In this document: one piece after another, positions 1-10,271 of the stretch
Layout: each line of letters begins with the position of its first letter
Numbering within the stretch: the first letter of the stretch is position 1
Assembly (NCBI GenBank): GCA_016169945.1
Contig: JADLSH010000110.1
Coordinates: 558,001 to 622,000, forward strand
Origin: Trachythela sp. YZ-2020
Taxonomy: Eukaryota; Cnidaria; Anthozoa; Malacalcyonacea; Clavulariidae
Direction: 5' to 3'
DNA: 64,000 nt
Position numbers and translations under genes: made by a program
Notes under the pieces: generated by a model
The model's input: only the letters and a program-made list of their open reading frames with translations
The model's database searches: none
What the model was told of the DNA's origin: nothing

Positions 1-394
1 TAATTCATGCGAAAAAATATTAACAGAAATAGATTTAACAGAAAGTTGAATAAGGTGGTATACAGAAGGTTGTCTGGCAGCCGAAACGATGTTTGAATAT
101 TGATGTGGTCTAACCGTGTCTGTCTAACGGTGTTAAACAGACAAACCTTTGGCCTTTGCTCACAGTGTTAGATCTCTTCTAGCTTATCTGCCTTATCACC
201 CGCGGCATGAGGGGTAGCACACAAATACTATAATAGTAATACATTTGTATTTTGATTCCTTCGTTCTCTACACGGTTCAATTAAGTCTTGATCGTACAAT
301 GAATTGAGCAGCCAAATTTCTTGTGATTAGAAGCGGTTTGATTGCCAATTCATTTCCCACTAAATTAACATTAAATATTGAATTATTGAATTTT
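1..394. other. AT-rich non-coding DNA
   Basis: I see no gene, RNA gene or clear repeat here. Short open frames have no recognisable composition and no splice-site support. Confidence 0.4.
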
Positions 395-625
395 ATGAGA
401 GTGAATCGATACCAATCGAACACTGTTAGTTCATCGATTGTTATTGATAATCAATACCAATCGAACGCAATTAGTCTATTGATTGCTATTGATAATCGAT
501 ACCAATCAATAAGGTCACAAAAACCTTCACCATCGATTGTTCATCGATTTTCAATATCAATCGATTAATTGATATCGATTGATATTAATTGATATCGATT
601 TTATCGATTATCGATTTCATCGATT
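395..625. repeat. ATCGAT-rich imperfect inverted-repeat tract
   Basis: The stretch is dominated by variants of ATCGAT, GATATCGAT and CCAATCGA in both orientations, so it can fold on itself in many registers. The open frame over it (323-568) only reflects this repeat. It may be the interior of a decayed foldback element, but I found no matching termini or target duplication. It resembles in flavour, not in detail, the ATCGAT-rich hAT element at 2804-3686. Confidence 0.5.
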
Positions 626-1722
626 GCACACGCCGGGCATGTTACACCAGGCAATTTTTGCTGCAACTTGCCATGCAACCTCTGCCATTGTGCCAATGTT
701 ATGTAAAAAGAAGTCGCAGGTAATTTGCAAATCACTGACTTAAATCTCGTACACCTTCAGAAAAATCACAAAAAAATCACAAAAACATTCACATGATTTT
801 TTAATCTCGTACGCTTTTTAGGAGTGATTTGCCCCTCGGGTAAATTGTGAGCATGGCCCACACTCTGCCGACAATTTCATCCCATTTCTTTCACAGCCAT
901 TAAGATGTTAGCTCATATTCGCTGCGACGTTGCCTGATGCCAAAATTTTTATTACGAACTGCAGACATCTTTAGTGATTTGTTGTAACAAACAATTGGAA
1001 GCGATTTAGTGTGAGCGTGGACGGCGTATAACACTAGTCTATTGCATCGGGAGATCTAGGCACAGACCAGCAAAATGTGGCAACTCGGAGGTTGAAATTT
1101 GCTTCGTTATGACTTTTTCCCTATTTACCCTCACCAATATTACTAAAACGCACATATCTACATCTCCTTTCAATCTGTACCTAAAATCCCCCTCTCTAGA
1201 GGCTCTATATTCACAATACCGCTGCGCAAGTTCTTGTGTGTCACTTGTTTACATCCTTCAAACGTCGTGGAATGACCTGGGCTTCTATGTTGTAAATTGA
1301 TTTAGGGTGCAAAAATAACCTTATGTTCACAGAGTTAAGTGCAGGCTGTCCGGGAAAAATAGGGCTTAACACATGAATAAAAGAATAACTAGCTTGCCAA
1401 ACTGACCAATGGGATGGTATAGCAAACTGTTATTGGGGAGGGGCATGCTCATTCCAGAAACATTGTGACACACTTCTTGGTTTTTTGCCAACCTCGTCTG
1501 CAGGACCAGGTGCATTAATATTTTTTTAGAAATTTGTCATATAAAACTTCTAGTATCAAGTGAATTGGTTTAATATTCCAATTGATTGATTCACAATATC
1601 AATGTAACTATCCTGCAAACTATTACAAATATACAATAATTGCCTCCTCTATTAAACAAGTATATTATTTTAATTTAATGTTTCTCAGGTAAAAATTTCA
1701 GAGAATATAACATCCATCCTAC
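626..1722. other. Intergenic sequence, no gene recognised
   Basis: Nothing coding can be supported. A segment at about 640-715 (GCTGCAACTTGCCATGCAAC) resembles a segment at about 59,535-59,600 (GCGGCAACTTGCAACGCAAT), which suggests a degraded dispersed repeat family. The similarity is weak. Confidence 0.35.
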
Positions 1723-1934
1723 CTTGACATATTGTATGCCATCACTTGGTGGGATAGGAACAGATTTACAAACTAATGAAGTTCCATTTTTAATTGAAGA
1801 ACTGGCATTTTTATCTTTTTCATTTGCTTTTAAGACAGCTGAAGTTGCTATCTTACCAAGGAGTTCATATAACACTTTGCCCAGTTGGCCATTATTTCCC
1901 AGCGATTCAAGAATGTCCGCCATGTTGGTGCATC
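1723..1934 (-). CDS. Candidate 5' coding exon, unknown protein
   Basis: On the minus strand an acceptor-like TTTTTCAG precedes GATGCACCAACATGGCGG, which contains an ATG in good Kozak context at 1923. The frame stays open for 67 codons (MADILESLGNNGQLGKV at the start; a serine/lysine-rich middle, then KSVPIPPSDGIQYVK). It ends at a donor-like AAG|GTAGGA at 1723. The product is not recognised: no domain, signal peptide or membrane segment is visible. The ordinary amino-acid composition and both splice signals argue for a real exon of a minus-strand gene whose other exons would lie to the left, possibly outside the window. It could also be a chance frame. Confidence 0.35.
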
Positions 1935-2795
1935 CTGAAAAATCAGAATAGAATATGTAATCACATGTGCATAAACACTCATGGCAAAATGGGCAGCCAA
2001 AAAGTTATTTTACAGTCAGCATGTTGAACACCTTGTTGACAACCTGACTGTCTTCCATCAAGACATCAAGTGAAGGCCGGTCTGAGTTAATTTTTATCTC
2101 TGAATTTACTTTTATTTCATACTGTGTTTGAAGCGAAACCTAGATTATTCATATTACAGTAAGTTTTTCGACGTTCTCACAGGTTTGTCAAGGGAAGGGT
2201 CTTGCACATTAATGGGTTAAGTTACAAGCTTTCTTCTGCCTGAATATGAAGTCTTCAACAAGTAATTTACCTGCAGACTAGCAGTCATAATCTTGTAACC
2301 TAACAAATTATACTTAAAACCAGAGAACATAAAAATAACTTAAGTTTATACAAACAGAATTTACATTTTGGCTTGATCATGACTTTTGTAATAAATTCTA
2401 ATACACAAAACGTATATTGATGGTTTCATTGTGATATTGTTTTTACCCAGACAGGTTATCATTCATTTAGTAAAATTCAGCTTGCTCTGGTACGAGTCTG
2501 GTATGATCACAAAAGATGCTCACAAAGAACAGCACCCACAAATATGAATCCTGATCATACACCATCAATATTCACTGCAACACAGCAGCTTATTGGTTTA
2601 TCTAGTTCCATTTAACCAGGCAAATTATTGTGCTACAGCTAATTATGTAACACTTTTCAATGAGATCCTGGGTTCACTAAAAATACTCAGGTGTGCCCTT
2701 CAGAATCATCTGTGATATGATATGCGATGAACAGCCATGTTTCTAGTAGTACCAGATGCAGCTCCATTCTAATTTAAACACCATTAACCTCTTAA
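1935..2795. other. Intergenic sequence, no feature seen
   Basis: AT-rich DNA without a supportable gene. If the candidate exon at 1723-1934 is real, this would be its upstream intron or 5' flank. Confidence 0.35.
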
Positions 2796-3694
2796 GTGTG
2801 GTGTAGGCTGATGCGATATATCAATATTTTCGATAAATATCGATATGTAAAAAATATCGATATGTCACAAATATCGATGTCAAAAATATCGATATGTCAA
2901 AAATATCGATATGTTAAAAATATTGATATTTAATATTCATTTCTCTTTTTCGGCAATTATACTTTGCTAAACTTGAGAAAGTAGGGGTATGAAGACATCC
3001 TTTCACAGTATGTCTGATACTATCTGGTGATTCCAGCAAGCAGTGCACCAATGATAGAGTATTCAGCAAAGCTAGACATAACGGCAAAGCAAGTCAGCTT
3101 TGGCCAAGCAACAAGAACATGCATGCATTTTTTTTTAATTTGAAGCCCCCAGATCGCCGGAAACGGCCGTTTCAGAGTCTTTTCTACCTCTTTTAGTCAG
3201 CTTGTTCAGGGAACTAAGCTGTTTCCATCATTTTCATGAAAATTATTCTATTTTTGGGGGGGGCCAAAAGATACGGCCCCCCCTCATATAATATTGAGGG
3301 GGCCGTGCCCCCCGCTTCCTACGCCACTGAGAACATGTTAGGGGTTCTCGCTGAAATTTTGTAAAACGTTTTTGATTATTTTTACTCTTCTGATGTTTTT
3401 ATACAACTGTGCATGCATGCTGTTCAATATGTGGATTGAAGATACTTACAATCATGTTGAAGCGTGAACATTTTTCACAAATTTGTTTACATTTTTGTGT
3501 TGTATGTACTATATATTTGACTATTTTGTCATTTATGCATTTGTTTTTACACCGCTGTGTGCTGCATTACAAACAACAAATAGATTAGGCTTTTAATTTG
3601 CATAATATCAATATATATAGTCAATATTATCGATATTCTTTTATCCATATCGATATTCGATATTTTTTCAATATCGCATCAGCCTAGTGTGGTG
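2796..3694. mobile_element. Non-autonomous hAT-type DNA transposon with 8-bp TSD
   Basis: The element runs 2804-3686. Its ends are inverted repeats (TAGGCTGATGCGATAT at the left; the same sequence as reverse complement at the right). A perfect 8-bp duplication GTGTGGTG flanks it at 2796-2803 and 3687-3694. An 8-bp duplication with short terminal repeats is the hAT hallmark. Next to each end are tandem subterminal repeats containing AAATATCGATATGTC (2838-2935 on the left, a shorter version near 3630-3670). No transposase is encoded, so it must have been moved in trans. The intact ends and duplication suggest a fairly recent insertion. Confidence 0.85.
3137..3331. mobile_element. Fragment of a second element nested in the hAT copy
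   Basis: The interior of the 2804-3686 element holds a G/C-run palindrome (a run of Gs and CCAAAAG, then ACGGCCCCCCCTC) that ends in CCTACGCCACTG, the reverse complement of CAGTGGCGTAGG. Ends beginning CAGTGGCGTA are common in hAT-like elements of animals. Only one such end was found, so this is a truncated or rearranged fragment carried by, or inserted in, the outer element. Confidence 0.4.
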
Positions 3695-3867
3695 ACTAAG
3701 TCATGATGTGAAATAGTCAGCACCTTCTTGTGTATTGTTTTTTTCGCCATGGAACTGTGTCCACAGATATTTCCAAGGGTGTTATGGATAAATTAACAAG
3801 TTTCCGTTTCCGAACGGCTTGGGTAAAAAAACTATCACAACCCTATCCCTCAGATTGTGACCAGAAC

Positions 3868-4366
3868 ATAGCGACTAAAGTTGGGCGGTATACCGGTATT
3901 CTTAGTTATTCATGGTATTTAGTTGATACCGGTATGGCGGAATTGGTTTTGACACTCTACCGGTATACCGTTATCGGCGGTATACTGTAAGATATACCGG
4001 TATCATAAATATCATTAGTTTATCTTTTTATTTAAACAGCAAGAAAAGTTCACAAACGAAAAAAAAACACAATGTATGCGGTATGATATAGCGTATAATT
4101 ATATTTTAACATTTTAGAACATCGTTAATTAGCCAAAATTTGGAAGCCATTTAAGTGATATTTTAGCGTTTCATTTGACGTAAACAACTCCAAAGTCCAA
4201 GTATGGGAGCTAAGTAGATTGTGCATTTGTGCTGCGTTATGGCTGAAGCTAGTACTAGTAGTGTAGATCACACATTTCCTTAAAAGATTTTAACGGTATA
4301 CCGCGTCATTTTAAAAATACCGTAACCGGTATTGAAATTTCAATACCGCCCAACTTTAATAGCGAC
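3868..4366. mobile_element. Second non-autonomous hAT-type element with 8-bp TSD
   Basis: The element runs 3876-4358 (483 bp). It begins TAAAGTTGGGCGGTAT and ends with the reverse complement ATACCGCCCAACTTTA. A perfect 8-bp duplication ATAGCGAC lies at 3868-3875 and 4359-4366. Subterminal motifs TACCGGTAT and GGTATACCG occur several times near both ends, as expected for transposase-binding subterminal repeats. There is no coding capacity; the open frame at 3730-3990 runs across the left boundary and is spurious. The terminal repeats differ from those of the neighbour at 2804, so two different hAT families are involved. Confidence 0.88.
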
Positions 4367-4414
4367 ATAACCGACCTCATCAACGGGGAGTGCGGGGTGG
4401 TATATATGTGGTCG

Positions 4415-4620
4415 CCACTTGTTTCGATCTACCAAACTGATGTTACAGCATTTTTTCAACTTTGAAGTAAAGTTAAAAACTTTGTAACTGACCCTAACCC
4501 TAAAACCTACCCTAACCTAACCCTAACTAAAGTGATGAAGAAAATCAAGAAAAACGAATATGAAAATCTTTGAAAATCGGGAAAATTGCGTAACGTCAGT
4601 TTGATAGATGGAAACAAGTG
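4415..4620. repeat. Foldback element with internal telomere-like repeats
   Basis: The arms 4415-4458 and 4581-4620 are imperfect reverse complements (left CCACTTGTTTCGATCTACCA; right GATAGATGGAAACAAGTG). Between them, at about 4489-4525, is a run of CCCTAA-like units (ACCCTAACCCTAAAACC and similar). The sequence may be a MITE that carries telomere-like DNA, or an interstitial telomeric repeat flanked by inverted sequence. No target duplication was identified. Confidence 0.5.
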
Positions 4621-4640
4621 AAAACCTATATATGTGGATA

Positions 4641-6135
4641 TTAAATGCAAATATGGCCCCCCATCCAGCACGAGTCAAAACTTTAAAGGTCTATATATCC
4701 CTCAAATAAATTAATAACATGACATTATGGATTTCATATGCGCGCAGTAGACGAGTCTAACTATCACATAAAACATCTAATTGACAACGTAAACATATAA
4801 AATAAACAACCTCCCAAACACTCACCGTTAGTCTCACAAAACCACGGTCCACGTGCTAATATATTATAAAATACGATTCTTTCCCGTACAAATTGTGTGC
4901 TCTTTGCGCGATTTCCAAAGGTTTTCTACACTAAAGCAGCAGCTTGGTTATCATAAGATTGTTAAAAATTACTTGTAGAAATTTATGTACGAATACTACG
5001 AAAGAAAACAAAACTAAACGACTTTAAAAATTGATCATTCTGCATGATGCAGACGTCCGCACGACCAAAACATGACAATATGGACAACACGTGTTTTCAG
5101 CCCGATTTAAAGGCCCTGAATGAGCGGGTGTTCCAGTACCAGACTTATTACGCCATCCATCGAGATCTCGGTTGCGCAATTTCGGACAAATTTAGGACAA
5201 GGTATTTTACTCACGCGCGCAATTTTGAAATGAAACGCGTGCAAAATTTTTAGAAGCGCGCCCAACACGCAGCAATGGATAAACGCGAGAAACCATGAAA
5301 GAATACCCTCATGAAAAGATCCCAAATGCACGAGAGCGCCCCTACTATATATGGTATACAAAGCCTTATATGCTTGTAGACGTAATATGATATGGATCTA
5401 CCACAATGAACTGAACCAGACAGCAGACTTGTGTATTCGATTTGAATATCTTATCATTATCTAAATACTACTAGGAGTTACTATCGCAAGGAACGCGCTG
5501 CCTTGACGCCCAAACTGCATGCAAAATTCCTCGACCAATTAGTAATATTGAACGTATTTATATTGCTAATGGCACACTGTATGTATAAATCTATTTTCTT
5601 GTCCAAACGATGAGATTACAACAGTGCGATTACAACACTGTGATTATTGTAAATAATAATATACAAGAAGTACACATGTGTTTTCAAAGCGACTTATCAG
5701 AGTGTTCAGACTATTGTCAATGGAATTCTTGGTACCAACATTATTGTTCCTGTTATTAGAAATCATTCTTTACTTCAAAACTGTCAATTGCATCTTGCAA
5801 TTGCAAATAAATTTGGAAGAGTAGAGACAATGTCTTTTAATATCTTTGTGGTACAATAATAGTTTGCATGTTGTCTGTGTTCATAAGATATTGATACTGC
5901 ACTTGCCATGTGCTAAACAAACATGTCACAAACAGTCTTTGTTCCCAATCTGTAGATATTTCATTTCATATTTATTTAGCATTTAGCTTCCATCAGTTTT
6001 CATCTGTACTGTCCAGTGAATTGTCAAAATACATGATTATACAGCAAACCAACATAATAGTATATCTCTCCAAAACAACTGTGAGCAGGGATCCACATGG
6101 CAAATGTTGGAAATATTTAATTCTTTATATCGCAG
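4641..6135. other. Intergenic sequence, no gene recognised
   Basis: Overlapping frames at 5044-5253 (+) and 5107-5361 (-) have no family likeness and no clear splice context. The rest is AT-rich and featureless to the eye. Confidence 0.35.
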
Positions 6136-6340
6136 ATTCCATCCCATTACAGATGATGTAATATATCCATATTATTTTGTAAGTTTGTAACAACCATTTT
6201 TTTCAAGTAAATATACCATAATTTATCAACCAAATTTGGTTTTCATTTTCTGCCTCAACAGGCGGATCAATGTTACTTTGTGCCACAACTGGCTCTGCCA
6301 CAATGGCCAGATCAATAATATTTTGTGCCTCAACGGGCTC
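6136..6340. repeat. Left arm of a ~200-bp inverted duplication
   Basis: This arm matches 6924-7121 in reverse complement with modest divergence: the left arm begins ATTCCATCCCATTACAGATG and the right arm ends CATCTGTAATGGGATGGAAT. Part of the arm is the 3' end of the 14-residue-repeat reading frame on the minus strand. The pair therefore looks like an inverted duplication of that gene's tail, not a simple transposon terminus. Confidence 0.7.
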
Positions 6341-6391
6341 CACCACAATGGGCAGATCAGTTATATTTTGTGCCTCAACAGGCTCTACCAC
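6203..6391 (-). pseudogene. 3' end of 14-residue-repeat coding tract
   Basis: The minus strand reads imperfect 14-residue repeats of the form VVEPVEAQNIIDLP and ends VEAENENQIWLINYGIFT before a stop. At DNA level the repeat is 42 bp (GTGCCTCAACRGGCTCYACC as read on the plus strand). The same repeat in the same orientation continues at 6690-6834, on the far side of a TTAA-flanked insertion, so the two tracts were probably one open frame. Function is unknown; acidic, proline- and valine-rich repeats suggest a flexible linker or tail. The repeat is unrelated to the other 42-bp unit at 12-39 kb. Confidence 0.45.
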
Positions 6392-6406
6392 AATGGGCTA
6401 TTCCAT

Positions 6407-6674
6407 TTAAAATCCATACCCCACCCCCCTATCGAGGACAGGGGTTTTTCTATACCCCTGAAGAATTCCTGACTTTCAACAGCCCCCCTGAGGAATTTTG
6501 TATTTACAACACCTACCCCTGAAGAATTCCTGTCTTACAGCTATTATACCCCTGAAGAATTTGACTGCAACCCCCTGAAGAATGCAATTTTTTTACTCAA
6601 CCCCTGAAGAAAGTAAAATAACCCCTTACCCCTGAAGAATTCCAGGGTCCTCGATAGGGGGTGTACGGTATTAA
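6407..6674. mobile_element. TTAA-flanked non-autonomous element with internal direct repeats
   Basis: TTAA is present at 6407-6410 and 6671-6674. Just inside, inverted ends share ACCCCCTATCGAGGAC-like sequence (left near 6423-6439, right near 6647-6663 in reverse complement). The interior holds about seven direct copies of CCCCTGAAGAATT or close variants, all on the plus strand. TTAA target sites are typical of piggyBac and Kolobok superfamilies. No transposase is present. The element interrupts the 14-residue-repeat frame of the minus strand. Confidence 0.65.
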
Positions 6675-6689
6675 ATAGCCCAATGGGTA

Positions 6690-6834
6690 GATCAATGTTT
6701 ATTTCTGCCACAATGGGCAGATAAATATTTTGTGCCTCAATGGGCTCTACCACAACAGGTAGATTGATATTTTGTGCTACCATCACAGGTACGGGCTCTA
6801 TGACTACAGCTAGATCACTATTTGTCACCGTCAT
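6690..6834 (-). pseudogene. Upstream part of the 14-residue-repeat coding tract
   Basis: On the minus strand the frame reads NSDLAVVIEPVPVMVAQNIN, followed by repeats of the type NLPVVVEPIEAQNIYLPIVA. These are the same units as at 6203-6391. The downstream side runs directly into the TTAA-flanked element, and the frame then enters element sequence and stops. The phrase NINLP also occurs near the end of the protease-like frame at 7138, which links the repeats to that upstream domain. Confidence 0.45.
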
Positions 6835-6923
6835 AGGTGGGGGTTGTTTTTGCCTGCACAGGCGATATATTAACTGTGTCGATCACAGACTGACATATGA
6901 CATCTCTGTAAGAAAGCATGTTT

Positions 6924-7121
6924 GAGCCCGTTGAGGCAAAAAATATTATTGATCTGCCCATTGTGGCGGAGCCATGAGTTGTGGCACAAAGTAACATTGA
7001 TCCACCTGTGCAGAAAATGAAAACCAAATTTCGGTTGATAAATTATGGTATATTTACTTGAAAAAATTGGTTGTGACAAACTTACAAAGGATATATTACA
7101 TCATCTGTAATGGGATGGAAT
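6924..7121. repeat. Right arm of the ~200-bp inverted duplication
   Basis: This is the reverse-complement partner of 6136-6340. It separates the protease-like frame (7138-7501) from the repeat tract (6690-6834), which indicates that the rearrangement broke a once continuous minus-strand gene. Confidence 0.7.
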
Positions 7122-7137
7122 TGTCATCGTACATGAA

Positions 7138-7501
7138 TTAACCTCCATGCACGGGTAGATTAATATTATTTGTCATCGTACATGAATTTATAACACTAAC
7201 TATTGTTGGTAAGTTATCTATAGACAAATATTCTGCACCAGGGTCTAGGACTAATAAGCCATTACTCAGAGCTTTTAAATACATTTTGTCTCCTTGTATT
7301 AAGATATTATTAAATGTTGTTTTCGACCACGCGGACAATGGAATATTTCGTGCTGAAAGAAGCGCAAGATAAACTCATAAAAGCACATTGCTTTCCTCTA
7401 GGATGAACACTAAACAGTTCATCACCTTGATGAATATCAGCAGAAAGAAATAAAGCCATACTTACCTGTGTTTCTTCGGGAAATGTTTGTATATTTTGCA
7501 T
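7138..7501 (-). pseudogene. Broken cysteine-protease-like (QGD...GKQC) domain
   Basis: The minus strand starts MQNIQTFPEETQ at 7501 (a donor-like CAG|GTAAGT follows, but the frame also reads through). It continues ADIHQGDELFSVHPRGKQCA, then FMSLS. A one-base change near 7365 shifts to the frame ALLSARNIPLSAWSKTTFN and then ILIQGDKMYLKALSNG, ending TMTNNINLPVHGG at a stop. The QGDxxF...GKQC followed by QGDxMYxxAL pattern resembles the start of OTU/tegument-type deubiquitinase-like domains that I recall in invertebrate transposon-borne proteins. That assignment is tentative; the Cys of GKQC would be the nucleophile. The frameshift and the rearranged 3' side mark it as a pseudogene. Confidence 0.4.
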
Positions 7502-9942
7502 CTAGTCAGATCCAGAAATCCAGAATAAAAAGCTTGTAAAATCTTGAGAGTTGAGAACTTGCAGAGCACATGGAACAAAACATGCGCGCCAATACAATAT
7601 TTTTCTCGCCCTTTCCCCCCATTTTAAAAATTCACCTTGAGCTCGACTTTCTGCCCGGAATTACGACAACTGACAGAGGCAAGATCGAGATCTCGACTAT
7701 ACATACTGGGTCGAGTGAACTCTGGAGAAACCTTGCCATGTCAAGAATAGTGTGCTGCCTTCGGCAGCAATAACCGTGGCTGTGGTATGACATGACCGAT
7801 AATATGAATGCTACCTGCATAGCTACCTGTAGTAGACCCTTAGGCTTAGTGGAATACGCCAATATAGTAAATTAGTAATATATGTTTAAGCAAGATATCA
7901 ACACAAGTACAAAACAAGGAATTCGAATAATATCACGAGATTATCGATGCATATATATTTTAAAGTAATGTTGAGAAAGTTCATTAAATTGGAAATACCA
8001 CCACCACTGAAAATGTAAAGGGCACGTACCTGTCTTAGCCTTATATTTGTTGGTAATTCGCACTCTTTGAGTGGAGTTTTAGTCTGCACATCGGATCTTT
8101 ATATACGGCCTCATACGGACCACTCGCGTAGCCAATCAGATTGCATGAAACCTTAGAATATTAATTCGGACCGCAAAAAAAAACACCACTGCACACTCAT
8201 CTTCGATTATGACGATATACATGAAGCATATATATATACAGTATTATATAGTTATTACTATTTCTAATTGTCCAATATTAAAATGGTCCAAACCTACATA
8301 TTCGCTTTTCAAGTACTTAAAATATCTGTTCTTAAAAATTCTGAGACTTTCTGAGACTAGAGCTTTTCCTAATGTATATCGGAAAAGTATTCCGTAACTT
8401 GCTTGCGTGCGGTGGTTTGAAATGTTTCCCCCCCTTCGGTCTTCCTAATATAGCGTGCAGTACAACGTAGATTAATATCCGAGTATATCGTTGTCCTGGT
8501 TGAGACGTCAGTAGCCTTCATTATTTTGTTTGTTTAATATTCGGGCGCGGATTCCTGGAAACATTTAAATATAATTGAGTATTTGTTGTCAATGTTGATT
8601 TTTGTTTTATCGTAAAATGGGGATCCAGGTCAGTGTTTTAAATAGGTCGATAGTTCTCTCTTCTCTTATTCCAACATCTATAAAATGACCTTTGCGGCTC
8701 TCTTCTGTACTCTAAAAACTCGATATGGGTTCTCATGGGATGTCTTTGTCCTGACGACACTTCCAGACATTAAAACTGGCTTGATGATGGCGTCATTGCT
8801 CATGCATGCAGTCTAATTAATTAAATAATATCTATTTCTAAATCTTCGGGCGCAAGCTTGAATCCGCGAGTCTTTTCCCAGAAATGAGCTTAGATTTTGT
8901 TTTTTCGGTGGATATAAATTCCGGTTTTTGCTTGAAAGCTCTTTTCTGATGATGTCATGGCATACCAGCTTGCATATAAGACCTAACTTTTCACTTTTGT
9001 TAGTCTGCAGACGATGATTTTGCAATAAAATCGAAATATCACAAACTCATTGTTGTATTGTTTTAACTAATATCTATAGGTTTCAAGATGTTGATCTTCT
9101 GATTATGTTTTGTATTATAACGTCACCATTTATTACATGTTACATGGTATTTCTAAACATGCTTTTCTAAAAGAAAGCTTCCTTGGCCTTGCTTATGAAT
9201 TATAGTTCTACAGCACTGGAACTAACTGCCTTCTTACTAAATAGACTGGTACTGTATAATACAAAACTGAGGGGAAATATCAGGCGTTACATTATTTGAA
9301 CAACATGTATAAATGTAATATATAATATATAATATATAATTGCGTTATTTTGTAGCAAGGGGACTTGGGAAGCCTGCATGAGAAAGTGGTAATTTTAATA
9401 ATTCAGTAGCCACTATAATGTTGGACGTCTTGTCAAAACAACTAAGCATGAATTGTACTAACATGTGCAACAACGGTCATTCTGTAGTTTATACATACAG
9501 CATGTTGAAACTCCAAGATATCAATTAGTTGAAAACGTCTTGCCATAATCGGAGGGTCTAAGTGCAGATTGCAGTTGGGATTAAAGTGCTTATATCACAA
9601 AAAATAATTTTTGATTTTCGAATAAAGGACCAAAAGTTAGTTAATAAGTTATTTTATAGTTTTTGGTTCTCTCTTTTCGTTTGTGAGATAAACGACTTTA
9701 AACATGGCAAAATAGGCGGCTATTTTTGAAAAAAAGTCGCGGGCAGGAAAAGGACAGGAAAAGGCCTGGCGCGACACTTGTGTGACGTAGCTTAAGGGAC
9801 GGAAGCTTTACTTTTACTGTGTTGACTTGTATAATATTTTTATTACTTCATCAGGAAGGCAAAACATAATTTTACTGAGCTGAAAAAGGAATTGCTTTGC
9901 CAATTTAAAGTGATGACCAGATCACAGCCCAGCAGAGATCCA
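7502..9942. other. Intergenic sequence with degraded repeats, no gene recognised
   Basis: No open frame here is convincing. The block near 9590-9800 has low-complexity A/T runs and GTGTGACGTAGCTTAAGGGA. It loosely resembles 40,130-40,260 (CCTTAAGTTACGTCACACAG, opposite orientation), so an old dispersed repeat is likely. Confidence 0.35.
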
Positions 9943-10153
9943 CACTGTAAAAACGGATTGGTTAAAATAACCAAATTAAATTGGTTGTCTCATATGCATT
10001 TCTTTTTGACCAATACTATTTGGTCAAAACAACCGAAATATTGGTTAAAATAACCAAATTTTTGGTTGTTTTAACCAATAAAATATTGGTCAAATAATGC
10101 ATCTGAGACAACCAATTTAAATTGGTTATTTTAACCAATCCGTTTTTACAGTG
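9943..10153. mobile_element. Near-perfect foldback MITE (211 bp)
   Basis: The element begins CACTGTAAAAACGGATTGG and ends in the exact reverse complement. The two ~105-bp halves are reverse complements almost throughout, with a few mismatches and small indels. Internally it repeats TTGGTTAAAATAACC-like units, so RNA or single-stranded DNA from it would form one long hairpin. No coding capacity is present. I could not settle the target duplication, so the superfamily is open. Confidence 0.8.
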
Positions 10154-10271
10154 CAGTATGAGTTTGGACTGTACTGTGTGGCTGAAATTTCGTGGCGATT
10201 ATTAGCATAACGTACGGCACAAGCGTGACAACTCTGCGTGCATCTATGGTCTGCTTTAATATAATATAATC
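10154..10271. other. Short spacer between MITE and LINE
   Basis: Unremarkable AT-rich sequence. Confidence 0.3.

Noticed and set aside
323..568. 81-codon frame rich in IDNRYQS repeats.
   Set aside because: Produced by the ATCGAT-type simple repeats.
3730..3990. 86-codon frame.
   Set aside because: It crosses the left boundary of the hAT element at 3876, so it joins unrelated sequences.
5044..5361. Overlapping plus and minus frames of 69 and 84 codons.
   Set aside because: Neither shows a domain or splice signals; each is a shadow of the other at best.
6818..7079. Two minus-strand frames over the right arm of the inverted duplication.
   Set aside because: They read the inverted arm in the antisense direction relative to the original repeat gene and have no independent support.
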